From NCBI GenBank assembly GCA_025055015.1, contig JANWYQ010000088.1:1-63738 (forward strand): a stretch of 63,738 bases of DNA. The letters run 5' to 3'. Positions 63,696 to 63,738 of the stretch are shown here, piece by piece (position 1 is the first letter of the stretch; each line of letters starts with the position of its first letter). This DNA comes from Caldilineales bacterium (GTDB taxonomy: Bacteria > Chloroflexota > Anaerolineae > JAAEKA01). The translations under genes were made by a program, and so were the position numbers. The notes beneath the pieces are model-generated. The model made no database searches. It was not told the origin of the DNA and worked only from the letters and a program-made list of their open reading frames with translations.

Positions 63696-63738
63696 TGTGA
63701 AGGCTGGCAGTTCGTGTCGAAGATTAGTAGGTCACTAG

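Overview
The window is about 64 kb of very GC-rich DNA, tightly packed with genes on both strands. Several traits point to a Chloroflexota bacterium, probably of the Anaerolineae/Caldilineae type: an isopentenyl phosphate kinase beside an AcnX-type small subunit, an F420-type (deazaflavin) oxidoreductase, a fused homocysteine methyltransferase/MTHFR, KorAB, many large secreted hydrolases with Pro/Thr-rich or jelly-roll modules, and short 'YLPL' tails on exported proteins. This placement is inferred from gene content; no rRNA gene is present. I see no phage, CRISPR array or complete insertion sequence. It looks like ordinary chromosome with a few scars.

Layout. 1-12.7 kb: two giant secreted glycoside hydrolases flank the remains of a toxin-antitoxin locus (MNT nucleotidyltransferase, VapB-like antitoxin, truncated VapC); then a secreted trypsin-fold protease and a mini-metallopeptidase. 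12.9-19.3 kb: F420-type oxidoreductase, def, a bifunctional methionine/folate enzyme, and korAB behind a long leader. 19.4-26.3 kb: a minus-strand run of six envelope-associated genes (zinc-ribbon/LysM, HEAT, AEC transporter, TPR, FecR-like, GT39). 26.4-30.7 kb: rseP, IPK, AcnX small subunit, selA, tRNA-Val. 30.8-36.9 kb: small regulators, HNH nuclease, SRAP, a second M50 protease, phhB, glycerate kinase. 37.0-44.3 kb: a LacI-controlled sugar locus, lacI-aglEFG-amylosucrase. 44.3-47.3 kb: secG, a family 5 binding protein, a FtsB/DivIC-like gene and three tRNAs. 47.3-51.4 kb: a SagB-type oxidoreductase divergent from an esterase and an ATP-grasp protein. 51.5-63.7 kb: a frameshifted AlbA_2 gene, an M28 peptidase, a B12-binding mutase subunit, a thermolysin-like protease, proS, LOG, metallophosphoesterase, a phospholipase-D-like protein, tRNA-Arg and rmlC.

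How the parts fit. The AglEFG importer with a cytoplasmic amylosucrase-type GH13 and a LacI repressor forms a complete alpha-glucoside (probably sucrose) uptake and use unit. The secreted proteases and glycosidases indicate a polymer-degrading heterotroph. IPK with a DUF126/AcnX small subunit hints at an archaeal-type mevalonate ending. Promoters are readable as sigma-70-like pairs (TTGACA, TTGCCT, TTGCAG or TTGGCA, 16-17 bp, TATAAT/TACAAT), and at three genes the -10 box sits only 6-7 bp from the start codon, suggesting leaderless messages.

Most unusual observations: a C-terminal domain ending RVGEF(D/E)F shared by three unrelated exported enzymes; a GTTGCCAACTC palindrome family whose copy at 62828-62856 supplies both -35 boxes of a divergent promoter pair; the IPK/AcnX-small/SelA neighbourhood; a toxin-antitoxin scar with a 17-bp start-codon duplication; and an attenuator-like leader at 31210-31329.
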